Made by a program: the position numbers and the translations under genes. Source: Rhodospirillaceae bacterium UBA3470 (lineage in GTDB: Bacteria; Pseudomonadota; Alphaproteobacteria; Rhodospirillales; Casp-alpha2). Taken from it: DNA of 13,771 nt. The notes below the pieces were generated by a model. It worked only from the letters and a program-made list of their open reading frames with translations. It was not told the DNA's origin and made no database searches. Location of the stretch: the NCBI GenBank assembly GCA_002378125.1, contig DFRF01000108.1, positions 1 to 13,771 on the forward strand, written 5' to 3'. Below are positions 6,710 through 13,358 of the stretch, one piece after another; within the stretch, counting starts at the first letter, position 1; the number at the start of each line of letters is the position of its first letter.

Positions 6710-6790
6710 AGTAAGACCACGGCGCGGGCATGGCGTCGCATTCTTGCCTGCAAAACCATCATACTTCAGCCTCTTGCCCCGAAGCCGAGC

Positions 6791-6862
6791 ATGGATGACC
6801 ATAACGTCGACCAACCGCAGCGCCCGGCGATAACAGGTAAAGCCCCGAGGAGACCGAAATGA
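6791..6862 (+). other. Possible 23-residue leader peptide ending in an ATGA overlap
   Basis: ATG at 6791 opens MDDHNVDQPQRPAITGKAPR plus three more residues, and its TGA (6860-6862) overlaps the start codon of the LVIVD gene as ATGA. The product is basic and proline-rich with no recognisable motif, and I see no strong Shine-Dalgarno. It may be a coupling leader or chance. Confidence 0.2.
6847..6852 (+). promoter_or_regulatory. Ribosome binding site of the LVIVD gene
   Basis: GAGGAG six bases before the ATG at 6859; it fixes the start of the propeller protein and excludes the other reading frames around it. Confidence 0.6.
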
Positions 6863-8112
6863 GCAGCCAAGACCTTCCACAACCCGATTACGCCTACAAC
6901 CTCGAGATCATTGGCCACACGGATCAAGGCGGCCGGCCCGACGGGGTGCAACTCATGGTCAACAAGGGTTTCGCCATCACTGGTCACATGTTCTCAGACG
7001 GGTTCTCCGTGATAGACGTGCGCGATCCGCGCAATCCCAAACCGGTGCACTACGAACCGGCCGCGCCCAATACATGGAATATCCACCTGCAGACCCACGA
7101 AGATCTGATGTTGGTGATCAACGCGAAGAATATGTTCGCGGCGGAAGAATTCCAGGACGAGGCCGAATATTATTCGGGCCAGATAGGTGAGAAAGTTGGC
7201 ACGACGGATGCCTCGCGGAAACGCAACTGGAAGGCCGGCATGAGCGTCTATGACATCACCAATCCAGCCGAACCCCGCGAAATTGCCTTCATGCCCGTGG
7301 AGGGCGGGGGCATCCACAGGCTTTGGTACACTGGCGGCGCTTGGGCCTATGCGTCCGTTTTGTTGGACGGGTTCACCGACTATATATTTATGACTATCGA
7401 TATTTCCGACCCGACCAATCCCATGGAGGCGGGGCGCTACTGGCTGCCGGGCATGAACGCGGCGGCTGGCGAGACCCCCGATGATCCCAGCATGCGGGGT
7501 GGCCTGCACCACGCCATTATTCAGGGCGATACTGCCTACGGTGCCTGGCGGGACGCGGGAATGGTGATAATGGACATTGCCGACCGAACAAACCCCAATC
7601 TAATCTGTCACAAGAACTGGTCGCCACCTTATGGCGGCGGCACGCACAACTGCTTGCCGCTGCCAGACCGAGACCTGCTGATCGTGTTGGACGAGGCGGT
7701 GCTGGACCATGCCGCCGACGGCATCAAATACATCTGGGTTTTTGATAACCGAGAGCCAACAAACCCCATCTCGATCGCCACCTTCCCGACACCTGACGAG
7801 GCCGATTACGTCGCTAAGGGTGGACACTTCGGTCCGCATAACCTCTATGAGAACCGGCCGGACGGGCTGGTAAGCGATCAGATAATTTTTTCGACCTACC
7901 AGAACGCAGGGGTGCGGGTACACGATATCTCAAACGCCCATCAGCCGAAGGAGATCGCAGCGTTCGTCCCGCCGGAGCCGGCGCAACTGGCGGACAAGCG
8001 GCCGAACCGCAACAAAGTGATCCAATCGTGTGACGTTTGGGTTGGCTCCGATGGGATTGTATATTCCAACGATTTTAACGGTGGATTATATATCCTGGAG
8101 TATAAGGGATAG
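6859..8112 (+). CDS. LVIVD-repeat beta-propeller protein of unknown function
   Basis: The 417-residue protein carries the LVIVD-type repeat: segments ending in a hydrophobic strand plus aspartate (FSVIDVRDPRNP 49-60, MSVYDITNPAEP 128-139, FMTIDISDPTNP 177-188, MVIMDIADRTNP 235-246, YIWVFDNREPTN 291-302, VRVHDISNAHQP 352-363). This fits a seven-bladed propeller. The start of each of the first six blades carries histidine: H43, H76/H80, H153, H217/H218, H263 and H323/H327. There is no signal peptide, so it is likely cytosolic. GAGGAG at 6847-6852 supports the ATG at 6859. Family members are mostly uncharacterised. It precedes a Baeyer-Villiger monooxygenase and an esterase on the same strand, which suggests a role in the same oxidation pathway, but no activity can be assigned. 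A metal site formed by the histidines is an inference. Confidence 0.85.
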   Translation: MSSQDLPQPDYAYNLEIIGHTDQGGRPDGVQLMVNKGFAITGHMFSDGFSVIDVRDPRNPKPVHYEPAAPNTWNIHLQTHEDLMLVINAKNMFAAEEFQDEAEYYSGQIGEKVGTTDASRKRNWKAGMSVYDITNPAEPREIAFMPVEGGGIHRLWYTGGAWAYASVLLDGFTDYIFMTIDISDPTNPMEAGRYWLPGMNAAAGETPDDPSMRGGLHHAIIQGDTAYGAWRDAGMVIMDIADRTNPNLICHKNWSPPYGGGTHNCLPLPDRDLLIVLDEAVLDHAADGIKYIWVFDNREPTNPISIATFPTPDEADYVAKGGHFGPHNLYENRPDGLVSDQIIFSTYQNAGVRVHDISNAHQPKEIAAFVPPEPAQLADKRPNRNKVIQSCDVWVGSDGIVYSNDFNGGLYILEYKG

Positions 8113-8215
8113 GCTCAAGCCATGAGGGGTAAAGGCGTTTTCGTGTCATTCGATTAATAACGATTAGTTAGCTTTTTATGGAAACCAGGATTTGAATGAA
8201 ATTCGAGAGGGTTGC

Positions 8216-8244
8216 CTGACAATCGCGCCGTATCAGATGATAGA
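8216..8244 (+). promoter_or_regulatory. Weak sigma-70-like promoter candidate for the monooxygenase
   Basis: CTGACA (8216-8221) and GATAGA (8239-8244) are separated by 17 bases and lie about 40 bases before the start of the monooxygenase gene. The -35 matches five of six consensus positions; the -10 matches only three. The 170-base gap after the LVIVD gene makes a separate promoter plausible. Confidence 0.22.
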
Positions 8245-8255
8245 ACAGCCATCTA

Positions 8256-8270
8256 AAACTCATCCAGTTT
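8256..8270 (+). promoter_or_regulatory. Small inverted repeat AAACT-N5-AGTTT next to the ribosome binding site
   Basis: Perfect 5-base arms with a CATCC loop end directly before the GAGG ribosome binding site (8271-8274) of the monooxygenase gene. It could be a weak hairpin or half an operator; with only five mostly A/T pairs it may be chance. Confidence 0.2.
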
Positions 8271-8282
8271 GAGGTTACCATC

Positions 8283-9914
8283 TTGTCCCCCATCGACAAA
8301 CACCACACCAGCGCCCAACAAAATGATTTCGACGCCATCATCATCGGCGCCGGGTTCGCCGGCATGTACATGCTACACAAGCTGCGCGGCCAAGGTCTGC
8401 GTGTCCGCGTCTATGAACGCGGTGACGACGTCGGCGGCACCTGGTACTGGAACCGATATCCCGGTGCGCGCTGCGACCTGGAAAGCATGGATTATTCCTA
8501 TTCCTTCGACGACGACCTACAACAGGACTGGGATTGGCAGGAGAAATACGGCACACAACCTGAACTGCTGAAGTACGCAAGTCACGTGGCCGACAGATTC
8601 AAACTCCGCTCCGACATCGTTTTCAAAACTAAAATCAGGAGCGCGCGCTACAACAAAGAAGCGCAAGCGTGGACCATCACGACGGATCAGGGCGACGCGG
8701 TATCAACCACTCATTTGATTCTTGCCACGGGCAACTTGTCTACACCACAATTGCCAAAGATCAAGGGGGTCGAGAGCTTCTCCGGGCGAAGGCTGCACAC
8801 GGGTGCTTGGCCGCATGACCCGGTCAGTTTCAAAGGTCGTCGGGTCGGGATAATTGGCACAGGCTCGTCGGCTATTCAGGCAATTCCCATCATTGCCGAT
8901 CAGGCGGAACATTTGACCGTCTTCCAACGCACTGCGAACTTCTCGATTCCAGCCCGCCACGGCCCGCTGAGCAAAGCCGACAGCAAGGCTTACAAGGCAC
9001 GCTACACCGAGCACCGTGCAACGGCCAAAGAGACACCCTTTGGGATTGCCAAGTACAAAACCCCAACACGGTCATGTTGGGATGTGGATGACACCGAACG
9101 ACAGAACATATACGAAAAGGCCTGGGCCGAGGGCGGACAGGCATTGTTATTCGCCTTCACGGATCTATTGACCGACTCAAAGGCAAACGAAACCGCTGCA
9201 GAATTCGTACGCGAACGCATCCGAAAGGCCGTCAACGACCCTGCGGTCGCAGAACTCCTATGCCCGAAGGATCACCCCATAGGCACCAAGCGACTTTGCT
9301 TAGATAGCTCCTACTATGAGACCTATAACCGCGGCAACGTCAGCCTGATCGACGTCAAAAACACCCCCATTAGTCATATCGAGGCAGACGCCGTCGTGGT
9401 CGGTCACGACAGATACGAAATCGATGACCTGGTTCTTGCAACCGGTTATGACGCCATGACCGGTGTGGCGCGCGACATGGACATCGTTGGGGAAGGGGGA
9501 ATGGATCTTGCACGCCTATGGGCCGGCGGGCCGCAAACCTATCTCGGTCTCATGGTCGCAAATTTCCCTAACATGTACATGATCACCGGCCCGCAAAGCC
9601 CAGGCGTCAAAAGCCAGATGATTCTCTCGATAGAACATCATGTGGAATTGATCGCCGCGATCATCAAGAAGGCGCAGATTCCCGGCAGCGCCACTGTCCG
9701 CGTCGAGCAAGATGCCCAAGACGGATGGGTCGAACATAACAACGCGGTCGCCGATTCCACGCTCTATACGGAGGCGGCATCGTGGTATATGGGCTCCAAC
9801 ATTCCTGGGAAGGCGCAAGTGTTTATGCCCTACGTGGGCGGTGTTAAACGCTACCGCGCCTACTGCGACGAAGTGATAAATGACGGGTGGCGGGGGCTCA
9901 AGTTTTCGGCTTAG
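8283..9914 (+). CDS. Baeyer-Villiger monooxygenase (cyclohexanone monooxygenase-like, class B flavoprotein)
   Basis: The 543-residue enzyme should use FAD, NADPH and O2 to insert oxygen next to a ketone carbonyl and give an ester or lactone. All family marks are present: FAD loop GAGFAG (22-27), GGTWYWNRYPGARCD (51-65) with the active-site Asp65, the fingerprint FSGRRLHTGAWP (166-177, F-x-G-x3-H-x3-W-P), the NADPH loop GTGSSA (192-197), PKDHPIGTKR (328-337) with the conserved catalytic Arg337, and DDLVLATGYD (381-390). Length is typical of single-domain members. The start is a TTG at 8283, chosen because GAGGT (8271-8275) lies seven bases upstream and because only about 18 residues precede the FAD strand. 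The gene is followed after 51 bases by an HSL-type esterase, a pairing seen in acetone (acmA-acmB) and cyclohexanone (chnB-chnC) degradation. The substrate cannot be read from the sequence. Confidence 0.93.
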   Translation: MSPIDKHHTSAQQNDFDAIIIGAGFAGMYMLHKLRGQGLRVRVYERGDDVGGTWYWNRYPGARCDLESMDYSYSFDDDLQQDWDWQEKYGTQPELLKYASHVADRFKLRSDIVFKTKIRSARYNKEAQAWTITTDQGDAVSTTHLILATGNLSTPQLPKIKGVESFSGRRLHTGAWPHDPVSFKGRRVGIIGTGSSAIQAIPIIADQAEHLTVFQRTANFSIPARHGPLSKADSKAYKARYTEHRATAKETPFGIAKYKTPTRSCWDVDDTERQNIYEKAWAEGGQALLFAFTDLLTDSKANETAAEFVRERIRKAVNDPAVAELLCPKDHPIGTKRLCLDSSYYETYNRGNVSLIDVKNTPISHIEADAVVVGHDRYEIDDLVLATGYDAMTGVARDMDIVGEGGMDLARLWAGGPQTYLGLMVANFPNMYMITGPQSPGVKSQMILSIEHHVELIAAIIKKAQIPGSATVRVEQDAQDGWVEHNNAVADSTLYTEAASWYMGSNIPGKAQVFMPYVGGVKRYRAYCDEVINDGWRGLKFSA

Positions 9915-9965
9915 GCTTCAACGCACACAATCTCCGTCAGCACAGATAAAGGATGGTTCACGTTA

Positions 9966-10922
9966 ATGGCTTTGGATCCACAATGTCGCGCCATGCTGGA
10001 TGTGGTCGCGGAAAACGGCTCGCCCTTCGACCACGAAGACCCAGCTAAGGCCAGAGAGATGATGGCGGCAACTACGCGGCCGGTTCCAGATCCGGACAAA
10101 CGCTTTGCCGACGTCCATGACGCCCATCTCACTGGCCCGGCGGGCGATATGGCCTATAGGTACTTCCGGCCCAACGACACCCCCGAGACATTGGCGCCAT
10201 GCATCATCTACTATCACGGCGGCGGTATGGTGTTTGGGACCATCGACAGCCATGACCCGATCTGCCGCGCCATCGCTTTGGCGGCGGATTGCGTGGTGAT
10301 TTCCATAGACTACCGACTGGCGCCGGAAGACAAGTTCCCTTCTGCCGTGGATGATGCCTGGGCAGCGTACATGGAAATCCGCACCCACGCTGATAACTTC
10401 GGTGTTGACCGAAACCGTATAGCCGTTGGTGGCGACAGCGCCGGCGGCAACCTGGCCGCTGTCATCCCTTTGTTGGCGAAAGAAAAAGGGGTACATCAGC
10501 CGTGCATGCAATGGCTAGTGTTCCCGGTTACGGATTGGGCCGATACTAACCACGCACCAGCGGGCGGCACTATCGAGCGGTTCGCGGAAGGCTACCTGCT
10601 GACCCAAAAGGGGATTGCCTGGATCCAAAGGGAGTACCTCAACTCGGACGCGGACCGGACGGATTGGCGAGCCTCACCATTGCAGTATCAGGACCTGTCC
10701 GGCCTCGCACCAGCCTTGATTCAGACCGCTGGATTCGATCCGCTAAAAGACGAAGCAGATGCCTATGCCGCACGTCTGATCAAGGCGGGCGTCGAAGCCG
10801 AATTGATCGACTATCCGGGCATGATCCACGGGTTCATACGGGCCATTGGCGTTGTCGACGTAGCGCAGTTGGCTATTGATGAAGCGGCGGTGGTATTCAG
10901 GAAGGCCTTCGGTTCCTCTTGA
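9966..10922 (+). CDS. Alpha/beta-hydrolase, hormone-sensitive-lipase-type carboxylesterase
   Basis: The 318-residue protein is a complete HSL (family IV) esterase. It shows the oxyanion-hole motif HGGG (84-87, in IIYYHGGGMVFG), DYRLAPEDKFP (115-125), the nucleophile elbow GDSAGG with Ser158 (156-161), the acid in TAGFDPLKDEA (Asp258) and the base in YPGMIHGF (His288). No signal peptide is visible, so it should be cytosolic. AAAGGA (9948-9953) precedes the ATG at 9966 by 12 bases, rather far. Its place 51 bases after the Baeyer-Villiger monooxygenase suggests it cleaves the ester or lactone product into acid and alcohol, as ChnC and AcmB do; this is inference from context. It is the last plus-strand gene before the convergent thiamine operon. 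Confidence 0.92.
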   Translation: MALDPQCRAMLDVVAENGSPFDHEDPAKAREMMAATTRPVPDPDKRFADVHDAHLTGPAGDMAYRYFRPNDTPETLAPCIIYYHGGGMVFGTIDSHDPICRAIALAADCVVISIDYRLAPEDKFPSAVDDAWAAYMEIRTHADNFGVDRNRIAVGGDSAGGNLAAVIPLLAKEKGVHQPCMQWLVFPVTDWADTNHAPAGGTIERFAEGYLLTQKGIAWIQREYLNSDADRTDWRASPLQYQDLSGLAPALIQTAGFDPLKDEADAYAARLIKAGVEAELIDYPGMIHGFIRAIGVVDVAQLAIDEAAVVFRKAFGSS

Positions 10923-10938
10923 TCGACAGTTAGGCAGC

Positions 10939-10954
10939 AGAGATCAAAATCTCT
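10939..10954. terminator. Small hairpin in the convergent gap, possible weak terminator
   Basis: AGAGAT-CAAA-ATCTCT is a perfect 6-base stem with a 4-base loop, located in the 30-base gap between the convergent esterase and thiX genes and touching the thiX stop. No T-run follows on either strand, so termination is unproven. Confidence 0.3.
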
Positions 10955-11687
10955 ATATCCGTTCAAAATACCGGTTCGCCAATCGGTTGACGGACGCGTG
11001 GAGAACAAGAGTAAAAATGGCAAGCACGATAAGAGCTGCGAACATCAAATCCGTCTTGGCCCGGCCATTCGCGAGCAGCATCAGATATCCCAGCCCCTTT
11101 GAAGCACCGACCCATTCACCGATAATCGCGCCAATAGGTGCGTAGACGGCGGCGAGGCGCAAACCGGAGGCAAAGCCCGGCAGCGCGGCCGGGATGCGGA
11201 TATGCCACATAACCCGCCAACCCTTCACGCCCATGACCCGCGCCAATCCGAGCCATTCGGGATTGGTCCGCATTAGCGCATCGAAAAACGAGGACGTGAC
11301 CGGGAAATAGATGATAATCAGCGCCATGGCGATCTTCGAGCCAAGCCCGTAACCCAGCCACAAGGTCAGTATCGGCGCCAGCGCAAAGACCGGGATCGCC
11401 TGGGAAAACACCAGCATCGGTCGGACCAACACCCGAGCGATTGGCGACGCAGCAAGCCCGATGGCCGACAGTCCACCCAATACAGCACCCAGAACCAATC
11501 CGATAAGGACTTCCGCTATCGTGTAAAGCGCGTGCTCAATCAAGAGCACGCGACTTTCCCAGATCGTCTCAGCCACTGACACCGGACCCGGTAAGATGAA
11601 CTTGGGCCAAGCAGTCAACGCCAAGACCGCCTGCCAGATCGCGACGAGCAGGACCGCCGACGCCAGCCCGGCACACCAGTTCTTCAT
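10953..11687 (-). CDS. thiX: ABC transporter permease ThiX, thiamine-pyrimidine precursor uptake
   Basis: The 244-residue integral membrane protein has about six hydrophobic segments (about 8-26, 57-79, 93-112, 117-132, 180-195 and 214-230). The cytoplasmic EAA loop that docks with the ATPase is at about 145-178 (EWLGLARVMGVKGWRVMWHI then RIPAALPGFASGLRLA). This is the BPD_transp_1 permease type used with NMT1/THI5-like binding proteins. In the ThiXYZ system it forms the channel for formyl-aminopyrimidine, a thiamine breakdown product. It is the last gene of the minus-strand operon, and its ATG overlaps the stop of the upstream shortened tenA gene as ATGA. Assignment to ThiX rather than a taurine or nitrate-type permease rests on the neighbouring tenA and ThiY-like genes. 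Confidence 0.87.
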   Translation of the reverse strand: MKNWCAGLASAVLLVAIWQAVLALTAWPKFILPGPVSVAETIWESRVLLIEHALYTIAEVLIGLVLGAVLGGLSAIGLAASPIARVLVRPMLVFSQAIPVFALAPILTLWLGYGLGSKIAMALIIIYFPVTSSFFDALMRTNPEWLGLARVMGVKGWRVMWHIRIPAALPGFASGLRLAAVYAPIGAIIGEWVGASKGLGYLMLLANGRAKTDLMFAALIVLAIFTLVLHASVNRLANRYFERI

Positions 11688-11968
11688 CTAGATCTCTCTC
11701 CAGCCACGGGGGACACGACCAAGACGGCATCCAAGAGGCCCCGTTCCAACCAGAGCGCTTTGCAGAAAACGTCTTCCACCATGGCATAGGCGATTGCGGG
11801 TGCGAGGAGCCGAGCAAACTCGTCGATGAATAGATAATCCTGCCTCAGATGTCCTTGCATTTTCCGACCACCTAGTATGCATTTCGCAGCGATGTTGTTG
11901 AACGCATGGCAGGTCGCGGCGATCCAGTCTTCGCCGGAGAGGTTTCTCAAATGTTCGCTTGCACGCAT
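11684..11968 (-). pseudogene. Shortened TenA-like ORF, probable in-frame internal deletion
   Basis: The 94-residue ORF aligns by eye without gaps to residues 18-65 of the full TenA in this window: W15, HAF (21-23), the QDY motif (43-45, with the substrate-binding Asp44), F51, R53 and AI (58-59) are shared. After residue 62 it jumps to VFCKALWLERGLLDAVL, which resembles the last TenA helix (FDMATRLEIGFWDMGL in the neighbour). About 135 central residues are missing, including the region of the catalytic Cys. The frame is intact: it overlaps the thiZ stop by 22 bases and its TGA overlaps the thiX ATG as ATGA. It most likely is a dead second tenA kept because it couples translation of thiX, but a retained small protein cannot be excluded. 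The C-terminal match is short and less certain than the N-terminal one. Confidence 0.65.
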
Positions 11969-12690
11969 GCGTCATCCTCCCTCAAACGGGCTAATAACCC
12001 TGCCTGAACCCGCAATACGTCGTCAGCGTCAAAGCGGCGCGGCACCGAGCCGGTAGGCGGCACCACGTCCTCAATTCCGTTCGCCGTCATGACCTTGATT
12101 ACATGGCCAAGACGCGCGGCCTCGGCTGGGTCATGGGTGACCAGCAACACCGTGCGTCCAACAAGCACCTCGGCGGCCAGTTCCTGCATCTGCGCACGGG
12201 TCCTCGCATCTAAGGCGGAGAAGGGTTCATCCAGTAAAACAATCGGTCGGTCCTCCATCAGGGTCCGCGCCAGAGCAACCCGCTGACGTTGACCACCTGA
12301 GAGCTGCCCGGGTTTGCTCTGCGATTTTTCCGACAGTTCGACGCGGTTGAGCACCTCGGCCACACGATCGTCGTCGCGCACTTCGCCGCGTAATGTCGCG
12401 CCCAGGCAAACGTTCTGCGACACGCTCAGCCAGGGCAACAGAAGATCACTTTGCGCCATCATGGCGACCCGTCCATCCGACTGACCATCGCTGGCGCCAA
12501 GCTCACCAATGAAGGAAACCTTGTCGCCAAGACCGGCAAACAATTTCAAGATGGTTGATTTTCCAACTCCACTGGAGCCCAGTAGGCAGGTCCATTGTCC
12601 TGCCGCAATCTTTAGTTCAATGGCGTCGAACACAGGCACCGCGCCGAAGGCGGCGCTGCCGCGACAATAAAGCGACGGGGCTGCGCTCAC
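11947..12690 (-). CDS. thiZ: ABC transporter ATP-binding protein ThiZ
   Basis: Starting at GTG 12690 the product has 247 residues and all ABC ATPase marks: Walker A GSSGVGKST (38-46), Q-loop Gln80 (MMAQSDLLLPW), signature LSGGQ (130-134), Walker B IVLLDEP (150-156) with FSALD, and switch His187 (LLVTHDPAEA). Subfamily character is that of nitrate/taurine/HMP-type importers. The GTG was preferred over an ATG at 12765 because GTGA overlaps the tenA stop by 4 bases, the same arrangement as elsewhere in this operon, and because family homology begins only about 8 residues later; the longer version would add 25 residues and overlap tenA by 79 bases. It should energise uptake through ThiX with ThiY. 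Confidence 0.9.
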   Translation of the reverse strand: MSAAPSLYCRGSAAFGAVPVFDAIELKIAAGQWTCLLGSSGVGKSTILKLFAGLGDKVSFIGELGASDGQSDGRVAMMAQSDLLLPWLSVSQNVCLGATLRGEVRDDDRVAEVLNRVELSEKSQSKPGQLSGGQRQRVALARTLMEDRPIVLLDEPFSALDARTRAQMQELAAEVLVGRTVLLVTHDPAEAARLGHVIKVMTANGIEDVVPPTGSVPRRFDADDVLRVQAGLLARLREDDACVQANI

Positions 12691-13358
12691 GGGCGCAACC
12701 CCATGTCCCAAAATCCAATTTCCAAACGGGTCGCCATATCGAAGTGTTGGCAAAGACTTGCCCAACTGGGGCTTTCCACCGGGTTTGAGCCAAGGCGATC
12801 AGCGACAGCTTGATCGATCAAAGCTCCGATCTCGAAGCACACCGACTGATAGTTATCCCCACTGTAGGTATCGATCCAATCCTTATAAGGCGTGGCCCCA
12901 TGGGTCTCCTTCAAAGTCGCCCCAATTTCCCCATAACCAAACACGCAAGGTGCCAGAGCGGCCATCAAGTCTAAAAAGTCACCGGAATAACCAGCCTCCA
13001 GGACATAACGGGTATAAGCTAGGTTTTCTGGTCGCTCCTCTACGGAGAACAATTCCTCTTCGGAAATGCCTGCATCTGCACAGACCTCAATATGGAGCGC
13101 GATTTCATCGTTGATCAGCGCGTTTACCGTCGCGGCGCAGAGTCTCATTTCTTCCACGGACCCAGCCTTGGTAATTGCCAGCGCCCAGGCCCGGGAAAAA
13201 TGGAAAAGAAAAACGTAGTCCTGCGTCAGGTAATGCACGAAGGCGGCCTTTGGCAAACTGCCGTCCCCCACCCCCCTGACAAACGCGTGGTCGGTATAGG
13301 CGCGCCAGTTGTCACCGGCAGCCTCTCGCCAGAGCTCGAAGGTCCTTCCGTAACTCAT
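12687..13358 (-). CDS. tenA: TenA, aminopyrimidine aminohydrolase / thiaminase II
   Basis: The 223-residue protein is a full TenA of the cysteine class (EC 3.5.99.2). It hydrolyses 4-amino-5-aminomethyl-2-methylpyrimidine to HMP, recycling thiamine degradation products. Key positions visible are Asp47 in the QDY motif (46-48), catalytic Cys138 in LAPCVFGYGEIG (135-146), Tyr142, Tyr165 (WIDTYS), and Glu213 in ATRLEIGFWDMG (209-220). The ATG at 13358 overlaps the thiY stop as ATGA, and its own TGA overlaps the GTG start of thiZ, so it is translationally coupled on both sides. The placement inside a ThiXYZ operon strongly supports pyrimidine salvage rather than a regulatory role. Confidence 0.93.
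   Translation of the reverse strand: MSYGRTFELWREAAGDNWRAYTDHAFVRGVGDGSLPKAAFVHYLTQDYVFLFHFSRAWALAITKAGSVEEMRLCAATVNALINDEIALHIEVCADAGISEEELFSVEERPENLAYTRYVLEAGYSGDFLDLMAALAPCVFGYGEIGATLKETHGATPYKDWIDTYSGDNYQSVCFEIGALIDQAVADRLGSNPVESPSWASLCQHFDMATRLEIGFWDMGLRP

Noticed and set aside
8152..8165. CGATTA repeated twice eight bases apart after the LVIVD gene
   Set aside because: Six-base AT-rich repeats this close are expected by chance, and no promoter element or symmetric operator fits around them.
11688..11975. Second overlapping minus-strand ORF of 95 codons over the shortened tenA
   Set aside because: It is an Arg/Cys-rich frame with no homology, while the alternative frame carries the TenA motifs and the ATGA junction.
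12691..12765. Longer start for thiZ at ATG 12765
   Set aside because: It would overlap tenA by 79 bases and add 25 residues without family homology; GTG at 12690 gives the 4-base GTGA overlap expected here.
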